A stretch of 10,750 nucleotides of DNA, from assembly GCA_900759225.1 (NCBI GenBank), contig CAAEUM010000031.1, positions 1-10,750 of the forward strand. The letters are read 5' to 3'. Source of the stretch: Lachnospiraceae bacterium. Lineage in GTDB: Bacteria; Bacillota; Clostridia; Lachnospirales; Lachnospiraceae. This document shows positions 5,801-10,750 of the stretch, in pieces; position 1 is the stretch's first letter, and every line of letters begins with the position of its first letter. The notes beneath the pieces are model-generated. The model was not told the DNA's origin. It saw only the letters and a list, made by a program, of their open reading frames with translations, and did not search any database. The position numbers and the translations under genes are program-made.

Positions 5801-6727
5801 ATGAAGAGGTCCGTGTTAAAGACAGTTATCTTGGCTGCTGCAGCAGCATCCCTGTTAGGAGCATGCTCCGGCGGTGAGAAGGAGACAGAAGCTGCGGGAA
5901 CAGCTGCAAAGGAAACAGAGGCAGCAAAAGAAACAGAAAAGAGTGGGGAAGCAGAAACTCAGGCAGAGTCTGAAAAGACAGAGGAGGCTTCCGGTGCCTT
6001 AAAGAAGTTAGTAGTAGGAGCAAGTCCGGCGCCCCATGCGGAAATTTTAAATGCAGCAAAGGAAGCACTGGCAGCAAAGGGATATGAGCTGGAGATCGTG
6101 GAGTATACGGATTATGTTATTCCCAACAATGCCCTGGAATCCGGCGATCTGGATGCAAACTACTTCCAGCACAAGCCTTATCTCGACAGCTTTAATGAGA
6201 ATAATGGGACAAAGCTGGTAAGTGCAGGGGCAATCCATTATGAGCCATTCGGCATCTATGCAGGCAAGAGTGCTTCCCTGGAGGAGGTTCCGGATAAGGG
6301 CACTGTCCTTGTGCCAAATGATGTGAGCAATGAGGCAAGGGCGCTGCTTTTGCTGGAAGCAAACGGCCTGATCACTTTAAAAGAGGGCGTTGGTTTAAAT
6401 GCCACAAAGATGGATATTGTTGAGAATCCAAAGAATCTGGAAATTGTGGAGCTTGAAGCAGCACAGCTTCCACGCTCCCTGGCAGATGCGGATATTGCTG
6501 TTATCAATGGAAATTATGCCATTGAAGCAGGTCTTATGGTGAGTGATGCCCTTGCAGTGGAGGATTCCCAGTCACTGGCTGCTACTACCTATGGAAATAT
6601 TGTGGCAGTGAGAGAGGGAGATGAAACAAATGAGGCTACAAAGGCGCTGGTAGAAGCACTCACAAGTCCAGAGGTAAAAACATTTATGGAAGAAACCTAC
6701 AAGGGTGCAGTTGTACCGCTGTTTTAA
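5801..6727 (+). CDS. metQ: Methionine-binding lipoprotein MetQ (NlpA family)
   Basis: Extracytoplasmic solute-binding lipoprotein that delivers methionine to MetNI. 308 residues. A signal peptide (charged MKRSVLK then a hydrophobic Ala/Leu core) ends in the lipobox LLGAC, with C22 the expected lipidated residue. Residues 23-66 are a low-complexity Glu/Thr/Ala/Lys linker with repeats of KETEAA (27-32 and 37-42), a tether common in lipoproteins of gut Clostridia. The binding domain starts at LKKLVVGASPAPHAEIL and carries NlpA-family landmarks: EYTDYVIPN, LDANYFQHKPYLD, PNDVSNEARALLLLE, INGNYA. AGGAGG (5787-5792) lies 8 bases before the ATG. The 64-base gap after metI holds no terminator and no convincing promoter, so it is read as part of the operon. 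Substrate is inferred from metN's NIL domain and operon context. Confidence 0.95.
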   Translation: MKRSVLKTVILAAAAASLLGACSGGEKETEAAGTAAKETEAAKETEKSGEAETQAESEKTEEASGALKKLVVGASPAPHAEILNAAKEALAAKGYELEIVEYTDYVIPNNALESGDLDANYFQHKPYLDSFNENNGTKLVSAGAIHYEPFGIYAGKSASLEEVPDKGTVLVPNDVSNEARALLLLEANGLITLKEGVGLNATKMDIVENPKNLEIVELEAAQLPRSLADADIAVINGNYAIEAGLMVSDALAVEDSQSLAATTYGNIVAVREGDETNEATKALVEALTSPEVKTFMEETYKGAVVPLF

Positions 6728-6754
6728 GGGCAAGTGAGTCAGAAAGGAGAAGAG

Positions 6755-7225
6755 ATGGATTACCAGAGAGAACCGCTTTCAGGCGGTGATGTACCGGAAA
6801 GAGAAAATGGGGATGGCTGGGTTGGCGCCGGACAGGAAGAGGGGGAATCCTGGAGCGAGCCTGTGAGAGAGCCTCAGTCAGGGCGGGATTGGCAGGCTTC
6901 GCCGGAGCCGGCAGGAGGTCCTGGGCCGGAAGCTTCTTCAGGACAGTCCCAGGAGGCTGTAAGCTTTGGAAATAACGGCATGGCACTGGCATCCCTTGTG
7001 ATGGGGATCATGTCCCTGGTCTGCTGCTGCTGCAGCTGGCTGGGAACACCCTGCGGGGCCTTGGGTATTATCTTTGCCCTGCTTTCAAAGGGGGATGAGC
7101 CCATGAGCAGTCAGGCAAAAACAGGTCTGATCTTATCCATTGTGGGAATTGCATTAGGAGTGATCCTGATCTTCCTGCTGGCAGGGACCCAGGCGTTTAT
7201 GAGCATATGGGAGGTGATCGATTGA
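6755..7225 (+). CDS. DUF4190-type membrane protein with acidic N-terminal tail
   Basis: Function unknown. 156 residues: a disordered, Gly/Pro/Glu-rich N-terminal region (about 1-72) and two hydrophobic segments (about 76-110 and 122-148). The pair GMALASLVMGIMSL...GALGIIFALLSK and AKTGLILSIVGIALGVILI follows the DUF4190 pattern of two short membrane spans separated by a polar turn. The first span carries four consecutive Cys (90-93) plus C100. The start at 6755 has AAAGGAG (6743-6749) 5 bases before it; an in-frame GTG at 6734 is less likely. It begins 27 bases after metQ with no terminator between, so it may be transcribed from the met promoter, although nothing in the protein points to methionine. 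It overlaps the next gene by one base (TGATG). Confidence 0.75.
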   Translation: MDYQREPLSGGDVPERENGDGWVGAGQEEGESWSEPVREPQSGRDWQASPEPAGGPGPEASSGQSQEAVSFGNNGMALASLVMGIMSLVCCCCSWLGTPCGALGIIFALLSKGDEPMSSQAKTGLILSIVGIALGVILIFLLAGTQAFMSIWEVID

Positions 7226-7986
7226 TGAAGCCATCATCATGGTACCGCACCAGGGCCCGGGTGGCATTAAGGGGGAGATATCTCCTTTTAGTGGCAGCAA
7301 GGCTTTTTGAAAGCCTTCTGACCTCTGCCTGGGGGGTTTTGTTCTACCTTTTGTTTTTTGGAATGGGAATAGGCTTTTTCCATCACTTCTCCCCGGCAGC
7401 TGCAGGCCTGCTTTTGGTCGTGTCAGCGATTGTGCTTACTGTGTGCCTGGCAATGGGGATTTTAATTGGCTCTGCCATGACTGCCGGCTATTCAAGGCTG
7501 GTTTTAAAAGCGGTGCACAAAGAAGAGGCTGACTGGAAGGATATGCTTTTTGGCTTTAAAAACCTTCTGTTTTTAAGGCTTTTTGGCGCATCCCTTCTGG
7601 TCGGACTGGCTGTCATTGCCTGCGCACTGGTGGAAATGATCCTTTTCTTTGTGATCGCTCTGACGGGAGAGGGCAATATGGCAGTGGGGATTGCGGCACT
7701 TATTTTAATGGTTCCCTCCTGTCTGGCTGTTATTTATGTGGAGCTTGGTTTCAGCCAGTATGTGTGGCTCCTGGTAAGCAGGCCGGAATGCAGGGTATTT
7801 GAGGCATTGAGCCTGAGTTGGAAAAAAATGAGAGGAAAAAGGGTAAAGCTTTTTTGCCTTCAGTTTTCTTTCATTGGCTGGTATCTTCTTGGAAGCCTCT
7901 CCATGGGAATCGGTATGTTGTGGATACGCCCTTATATTATGACCTCAGAGGCAATGTTTTATCTGGATTTAGTAAAAGAAGAATAG
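7225..7986 (+). CDS. DUF975 family integral membrane protein
   Basis: Function unknown. 253 residues, strongly hydrophobic, with about five or six membrane spans (near 24-52, 57-80, 110-140, 147-170 and 208-232). It has DUF975 features: an N-terminal basic segment ending ALRGRYLLLV, a mid-region G..MTAGYSRLVLK, then SLSWKKMRGKRVKLF, QFSFIGWYLLGSLSMGIGMLWIRPY and a C-terminal AMFYLDL. The start at 7225 overlaps the previous stop in TGATG and has GGGAGG (7209-7214) 10 bases upstream, so its translation is probably coupled to the DUF4190 gene; an in-frame ATG at 7207 is the alternative. The two products are likely to act together in the membrane, but this is inference from overlap only. Confidence 0.8.
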   Translation: MKPSSWYRTRARVALRGRYLLLVAARLFESLLTSAWGVLFYLLFFGMGIGFFHHFSPAAAGLLLVVSAIVLTVCLAMGILIGSAMTAGYSRLVLKAVHKEEADWKDMLFGFKNLLFLRLFGASLLVGLAVIACALVEMILFFVIALTGEGNMAVGIAALILMVPSCLAVIYVELGFSQYVWLLVSRPECRVFEALSLSWKKMRGKRVKLFCLQFSFIGWYLLGSLSMGIGMLWIRPYIMTSEAMFYLDLVKEE

Positions 7987-7989
7987 AAG

Positions 7990-8061
7990 ATAAAGGCAGG
8001 CTCTTCTGCCGGGGCTTTCGCATAGGATAGCAGTAAGACCTGGGAGGGAGGCTGCCTTTAT
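7990..8061 (+). promoter_or_regulatory. Inverted repeat that could sequester the ymxH ribosome binding site and start codon
   Basis: ATAAAGGCAG (7990-7999) is an exact reverse complement of CTGCCTTTAT (8052-8061), which includes the first two bases of the ymxH ATG. After a G/G mismatch, CTCTT (8001-8005) can pair with GGGAG (8046-8050), part of the ribosome binding site. A competing local hairpin GGCAG/CTGCC (7995-7999 with 8006-8010, 6-base loop) would release the start. Pairing is visible; regulation is inferred. Confidence 0.4.
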
Positions 8062-8320
8062 GCGGCTTTGTGAGCTTCGGCAGAAGGAAGTGATCAATAT
8101 TAAGGATGGGAAACGCCTTGGATATGTGGGGGATGTGGACTTGGACATGAAAACAGGCTGCCTGATCGCAGTTATTGTTCCGGGGCCAGGCTGTTTCTGG
8201 GGTTTTTTAGGCAGGGAAAAGGAATTTATCATTCCCTTTTGCGATATCTGTCAGATAGGAAGCGATGTGATGCTGGTATCGGTGAAGGAAAAAGAAGTGA
8301 CAGAAGCGATAAAATGCTGA
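8060..8320 (+). CDS. ymxH: YlmC/YmxH family PRC-barrel protein
   Basis: Small 86-residue protein of the YlmC/YmxH family, a single PRC-barrel domain. The opening MRLCELRQKEVINIKDGKRLG and the following GDVDLDMKTG, GFLGREKEFIIPF and IGSDVMLV fit the family. Members occur widely in spore-forming Firmicutes and are often labelled sporulation proteins, but I know of no established biochemical role. The start at 8060 has GGGAGGGAG (8042-8050) upstream at a slightly long distance (about 9-11 bases). In several Clostridia this gene lies next to nrdR, as I recall; here a - strand aroD separates the two. Its ribosome binding site and start codon can be buried in a long-range inverted repeat. Confidence 0.85.
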   Translation: MRLCELRQKEVINIKDGKRLGYVGDVDLDMKTGCLIAVIVPGPGCFWGFLGREKEFIIPFCDICQIGSDVMLVSVKEKEVTEAIKC

Positions 8321-8335
8321 TAAGGATTGAGAAAA

Positions 8336-8372
8336 CAGAATCAGCGCCCCTTGTGAGCAAGGGGCGCTTCTG
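8336..8372. terminator. Bidirectional terminator hairpin between convergent ymxH and aroD
   Basis: AGCGCCCCTTG (8343-8353) pairs perfectly with CAAGGGGCGCT (8358-8368) over 11 bp with a TGAG loop. CAGA (8336-8339) and TCTG (8369-8372) extend the stem past a 3-base bulge. Read on the - strand the hairpin is followed by a T-rich tract containing TTCTGTTTTCTC, so it should terminate aroD well. The + strand side lacks a T run, so it may act weakly for ymxH or only protect the 3' end. Confidence 0.75.
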
Positions 8373-8403
8373 CTGAGACAGGCTCGCCGCTTTGCTTTGC
8401 GCG

Positions 8404-9162
8404 CTATATATTCTGATGCATCAGCTCCAAAATCTGCTTTAACTGTCCTGCTTCCAGCTGACCGGGGGCAGAGGCCTTCTGGCTGCAGCCAAAGGTGATG
8501 CAGGAGCCGAAGAGCTCTCCGCAGAGGCGGCTTATAAGGCCTGTTCCGTCCATGGACATGGTGATCACCGGGCAGTCCAGCTCTTTTTTTGCCCGGCAGG
8601 TGGCAGAGAGGAGGGTGAGTACGTCCTCCGGGCACCGGGGCATAACGGCAATCTTTGCGATATCGGCCCCCAGGCTTTCCATGCGCTTCAAGCGGGAAAA
8701 AATTTCTTTTTCTGCGGGGGTTGCTTTAAAATCATGGTTTGAGAGGACTACCCTTATTCCGCGGCTGTGGGCTGCCTTGATCAGGGCTTTTACTTCCTCT
8801 TCGCCGGAAAAAAGTTCTATATCAATCAGATCCGGGATTCCTGACTGGATGGCTTCCATAGTAAGAGCCAGGTAATCTTTGAGGTCGGCCGGAAGGTTTC
8901 CGCCTTCTGTGTGAGTGCGGAAGGTAAAAAGGAGGGGGAGACTGCCAGTGACGCTTTTTAGCCGGGTAAGCAGGCGGGATACCTCGCCTGCTTTTAAGAT
9001 CCCGTCTATAAAGTCAGCCCTCCATTCCGTCAGGTCTGCAGGAAGCAGGGCCAATGCGGCTGCGTCTGCAAGGAGGCTATTTTCATTGGTGCTTACAAGG
9101 GGGACACAGATTTTTGGGATCCCTTCCCCGAGGATCAGATGTTTGACTGAAAGCTGTTTCAT
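8404..9162 (-). CDS. aroD: 3-dehydroquinate dehydratase, type I
   Basis: Third step of the shikimate pathway: dehydrates 3-dehydroquinate to 3-dehydroshikimate through a Schiff base. 252 residues, the normal size for the type I class I aldolase-fold enzyme. Catalytic residues sit at the positions known for the Salmonella enzyme: H143 in SNHDFKATP and the Schiff-base K170 in DIAKIAVMP. Substrate-binding residues are also present: EWRAD (E46, R48), FRT (R82), R212 in LISRL and the SAPGQ segment (S231, Q235). The start ATG (9162-9160) has a modest purine-rich AGGAAAGG about 11 bases upstream on the - strand. It is the only - strand gene in the window, convergent with ymxH and divergent from nrdR, and so has its own transcription unit. 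A strong hairpin lies 32 bases past its stop. Confidence 0.95.
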   Translation of the reverse strand: MKQLSVKHLILGEGIPKICVPLVSTNENSLLADAAALALLPADLTEWRADFIDGILKAGEVSRLLTRLKSVTGSLPLLFTFRTHTEGGNLPADLKDYLALTMEAIQSGIPDLIDIELFSGEEEVKALIKAAHSRGIRVVLSNHDFKATPAEKEIFSRLKRMESLGADIAKIAVMPRCPEDVLTLLSATCRAKKELDCPVITMSMDGTGLISRLCGELFGSCITFGCSQKASAPGQLEAGQLKQILELMHQNI

Positions 9163-9186
9163 AGATAATGCTGCCTTTCCTGGTGT

Positions 9187-9197
9187 GGTATGATACC
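9187..9197. repeat. 11-base palindrome upstream of aroD
   Basis: GGTAT-G-ATACC is a perfect dyad 25 bases upstream of the aroD start, in the divergent region between aroD and nrdR. It could be an operator, but it is short and stands alone. A second weak dyad, ATTGC/GCAAT (9210-9214 and 9223-9227), lies close by. The rest of 9163-9371 holds the possible nrdR promoter and a small hairpin. Confidence 0.25.
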
Positions 9198-9220
9198 GGA
9201 TCGCGGCCCATTGCGTGCTT

Positions 9221-9250
9221 TTGCAATCCCTGGTATTTCATTATTATAAG
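9221..9250 (+). promoter_or_regulatory. Possible nrdR promoter
   Basis: TTGCAA (9221-9226, 4 of 6 to TTGACA) is followed after 18 bases by TATAAG (9245-9250, 5 of 6 to TATAAT). It is the best + strand match in the divergent aroD-nrdR gap and would give a leader of about 115 bases that includes a GGGCAG/CTGCCC hairpin (9332-9337 and 9341-9346). I see no clear NrdR box here, so autoregulation is not supported. Confidence 0.35.
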
Positions 9251-9371
9251 TGGAAAGTGATGGTTCGTCCATAGAAAAAAGAAAGTCCTTGCGCCTGCTG
9301 GGTGATTCGGTTAAAATAGAAATCATTCAAGGGGCAGCCGCTGCCCTGAAAGAGAAAGGAAGTGCCGGTTC

Positions 9372-9824
9372 ATGAAATGCCCCTATTGCAATGAAGCAGA
9401 TACCAAGGTAATTGATTCGCGCCCAGCAGATGACAACAGCTCCATCCGCAGGCGCCGCCAGTGTGAGCGCTGCGGAAAGCGTTTCACCACCTATGAGAAG
9501 CTGGAAACCATGCCCCTTATGGTCATAAAAAAGGATAATACAAGAGAAGCCTATGACCGTTCAAAGCTGGAGGCCGGTATTATCCAGTCCTGCCATAAGC
9601 GCCCTGTTTCCCCACAACAGATAAGTGCCATGATCGATGAGATTGAAAATCAGATTTTTAATATGGAGGAGAAGGAAGTTCCAACCTCAGTGATCGGCGA
9701 ACTGGTAATGGAAAAGCTAAAGCATGTGGATGAGGTAGCCTATGTGCGCTTTGCCTCCGTTTACAGGGAGTTTAAGGATGTAAATACCTTTATGGAAGAA
9801 ATTGGAAAATTATTGAAAAAATAG
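9372..9824 (+). CDS. nrdR: Transcriptional repressor NrdR
   Basis: Nucleotide-sensing repressor of ribonucleotide reductase operons; it binds paired NrdR boxes when loaded with dATP/ATP. 150 residues, the usual length. The N-terminal zinc ribbon has C3, C6, C31 and C34 (MKCPYC ... RRRRQCERCGKRFTTYE), with the basic DNA-binding run R26-R29 just before C31. An ATP-cone domain follows from about 48 to 137 (VIKKDNTREAYDRSKLEAGI at its start, YVRFASVYREFKD near its end). AAAGGA (9355-9360) precedes the ATG by 11 bases. No ribonucleotide reductase gene lies in the window. The next gene, yqeG, starts 68 bases downstream on the same strand; the gap has an imperfect hairpin (9831-9862) without a T run, so co-transcription is plausible. 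Confidence 0.97.
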   Translation: MKCPYCNEADTKVIDSRPADDNSSIRRRRQCERCGKRFTTYEKLETMPLMVIKKDNTREAYDRSKLEAGIIQSCHKRPVSPQQISAMIDEIENQIFNMEEKEVPTSVIGELVMEKLKHVDEVAYVRFASVYREFKDVNTFMEEIGKLLKK

Positions 9825-9892
9825 TAACAGTTCAGAGGGCGGGAAAATGCCCCCTGGCTGAATGGTCACAAAAAGTAGGAGGTACAGACCCG

Positions 9893-10402
9893 ATGATACA
9901 GCGCTTTTATCCGGGCAGATGGGAGGAATCAACTTATGGGATCCTCTTTGAGGAGTATGAGAAAAAAGGGATCAGAGGAGTGATCTTTGATATTGATAAT
10001 ACCCTGGTGCCCCATGGTGCCCCGGCAGATGAACGGGCAGTGGCGCTGTTTAAAAGGCTTCACAGCATGGGCCTTCATACCTGTCTTTTATCCAATAATA
10101 AGGAAGCAAGAGTAAAGCCCTTTGCCCTGCAGGTGGACAGCCCCTATCTTTACAGAGGCAAAAAACCTAAAAGGGGCGGATATGAGAGGGCCATGGAGCT
10201 TATGGGCACTGATCCGGACAGCACTCTGTTTGTAGGAGATCAGCTGTTTACAGATGTATACGGAGCTAACCGAGCAGGAATTTACAGCATCCTGGTAAAG
10301 CCCATTGACCCAAGGGAGGAGATCCAGATCGTGCTGAAGCGTTTTCTGGAAAAGCCGGTATTGTGGTGTTATTCCCGACAGAACAGGGATAAGCAGGAAT
10401 AA
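9893..10402 (+). CDS. yqeG: YqeG family HAD-IIIA phosphatase
   Basis: Predicted cytosolic phosphohydrolase of the HAD superfamily, YqeG branch; the substrate is not known to me. 169 residues. HAD motifs are complete: motif I FDIDNTLV with nucleophile D33 and D35, motif II S67 in LLSNN, a lysine near K91 (GKKPKRG), and motif III/IV GDQLFTDVYGANRAG with D116 and D121. There is no cap insertion, which fits a small subclass III enzyme. The N-terminus (about 1-28) shows the family's helix before motif I. TAGGAGG (9876-9882) lies 10 bases before the ATG. In Bacillus subtilis yqeG is followed by the GTPase gene yqeH and then aroE; here aroE follows directly after 59 bases. Confidence 0.92.
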   Translation: MIQRFYPGRWEESTYGILFEEYEKKGIRGVIFDIDNTLVPHGAPADERAVALFKRLHSMGLHTCLLSNNKEARVKPFALQVDSPYLYRGKKPKRGGYERAMELMGTDPDSTLFVGDQLFTDVYGANRAGIYSILVKPIDPREEIQIVLKRFLEKPVLWCYSRQNRDKQE

Positions 10403-10461
10403 GCATTAAAGACGGCCCTATAGCCGAAGTAAAAACAGACAAGAGGAACGGAGAAAATAAA

Positions 10462-10750
10462 ATGGACGGAAAGACCGGAGTTTACGGAATTATAGGAAAT
10501 CCCATTGAGCACAGCATGTCGCCGCTGATGCAGAACTTTTACATGGAACGGACAGGAAAGAATCTGGCCTATGTTCCCTTTCGTGTAGAGAAGGAACAGC
10601 TGGAAGATGCCCTGAAGGGAGCCTTTGCCCTTCATATCCGGGGAATGAATGTGACAGTGCCCCACAAGCAGGGGGTAATGAAATATCTGGCAGAGCTGGA
10701 TGAGGACGCAGCGGCAATAGGGGCAGTCAACACCCTGGTTTACACAGAAA
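10462..10750 (+). CDS. aroE: Shikimate dehydrogenase (5' part, 3' end outside window)
   Basis: Fourth step of the shikimate pathway: NADPH-dependent reduction of 3-dehydroshikimate to shikimate. Only the first 96 codons are present; the frame runs off the right edge. The N-terminal substrate domain is unmistakable: GIIGNPIEHSMSP (9-21) with the shikimate-binding serines S18 and S20, GMNVTVPHK (61-69) with catalytic K69, and AIGAVNT (85-91) with N90. The NADP-binding domain is beyond the window. The ATG at 10462 has a GGAG (10450-10453) 8 bases upstream. It lies 59 bases after yqeG; that gap has only a 4-bp CGGC/GCCG hairpin, so the two are probably co-transcribed. Confidence 0.95.
   Translation, partial: MDGKTGVYGIIGNPIEHSMSPLMQNFYMERTGKNLAYVPFRVEKEQLEDALKGAFALHIRGMNVTVPHKQGVMKYLAELDEDAAAIGAVNTLVYTE

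Noticed and set aside
8207..8635. - strand ORF of 142 codons and other frames across aroD and ymxH
   Set aside because: Out of frame with aroD, spans the terminator hairpin, and has low-complexity, family-free sequence.
9332..9346. GGGCAG/CTGCCC hairpin upstream of nrdR as a terminator or NrdR box
   Set aside because: The loop is only three bases, no T run follows, and the sequence does not resemble an NrdR box.
9831..9862. Hairpin between nrdR and yqeG as a terminator
   Set aside because: The stem is broken by bulges (TTCAG/CTGAA plus a G/C inner part) and no T run follows.

Overview
This window comes from a Firmicute of class Clostridia, most likely a Lachnospiraceae relative. The evidence is AGGAGG-type ribosome binding sites ahead of nearly every gene, roughly balanced base composition, protein families typical of that group (YmxH/YlmC, DUF4190 and DUF975 membrane proteins, PepV, NrdR, YqeG) and Glu/Thr/Ala-rich lipoprotein linkers. 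The species cannot be fixed from the sequence alone. I see no transposase, integrase, CRISPR array, tRNA or rRNA. It reads as ordinary core chromosome with some unusual leader regions.

Layout: (1) 1-528, the 3' end of coaBC (coenzyme A synthesis). (2) 525-2255, a consensus sigma-A promoter that overlaps the coaBC stop, a leader with repeats and a possible upstream mini-ORF, then prfC (release factor 3, TTG start). (3) 2353-3756, pepV, an M20 zinc dipeptidase. (4) 3783-6727, a methionine-uptake operon: promoter, a 28-codon ORF very rich in Met and Cys, a mutually exclusive antiterminator/terminator pair, then metN, metI and metQ. (5) 6755-8320, three tightly packed + strand genes: a DUF4190-type membrane protein, a DUF975 membrane protein and the PRC-barrel protein ymxH. 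(6) 8336-8372, a strong hairpin between convergent genes. (7) 8404-9162, aroD on the - strand. (8) 9372-10750, nrdR, yqeG and the 5' part of aroE on the + strand.

The most notable element is the metNIQ leader. A strong ribosome binding site at 3830-3836 precedes an ORF (3843-3929) in which 8 of 28 codons are Met and 3 are Cys. The last sense codons of that ORF can pair with 3987-3999, and this blocks a 9+4 bp GC-rich hairpin (3991-4024) just upstream of metN. This is the architecture of classical translation-coupled attenuation, here apparently sensing sulfur amino acids, where Firmicutes usually use a SAM riboswitch or T-box. The functional reading is inference, but the ORF and both pairings can be read directly from the sequence.

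Functionally, MetN, MetI and MetQ form an ABC importer for methionine. PepV releases amino acids from dipeptides. AroD and AroE are steps three and four of the shikimate pathway, lying on opposite strands about 1.3 kb apart. NrdR represses ribonucleotide reductase genes. YqeG is a HAD phosphatase usually found near aroE.
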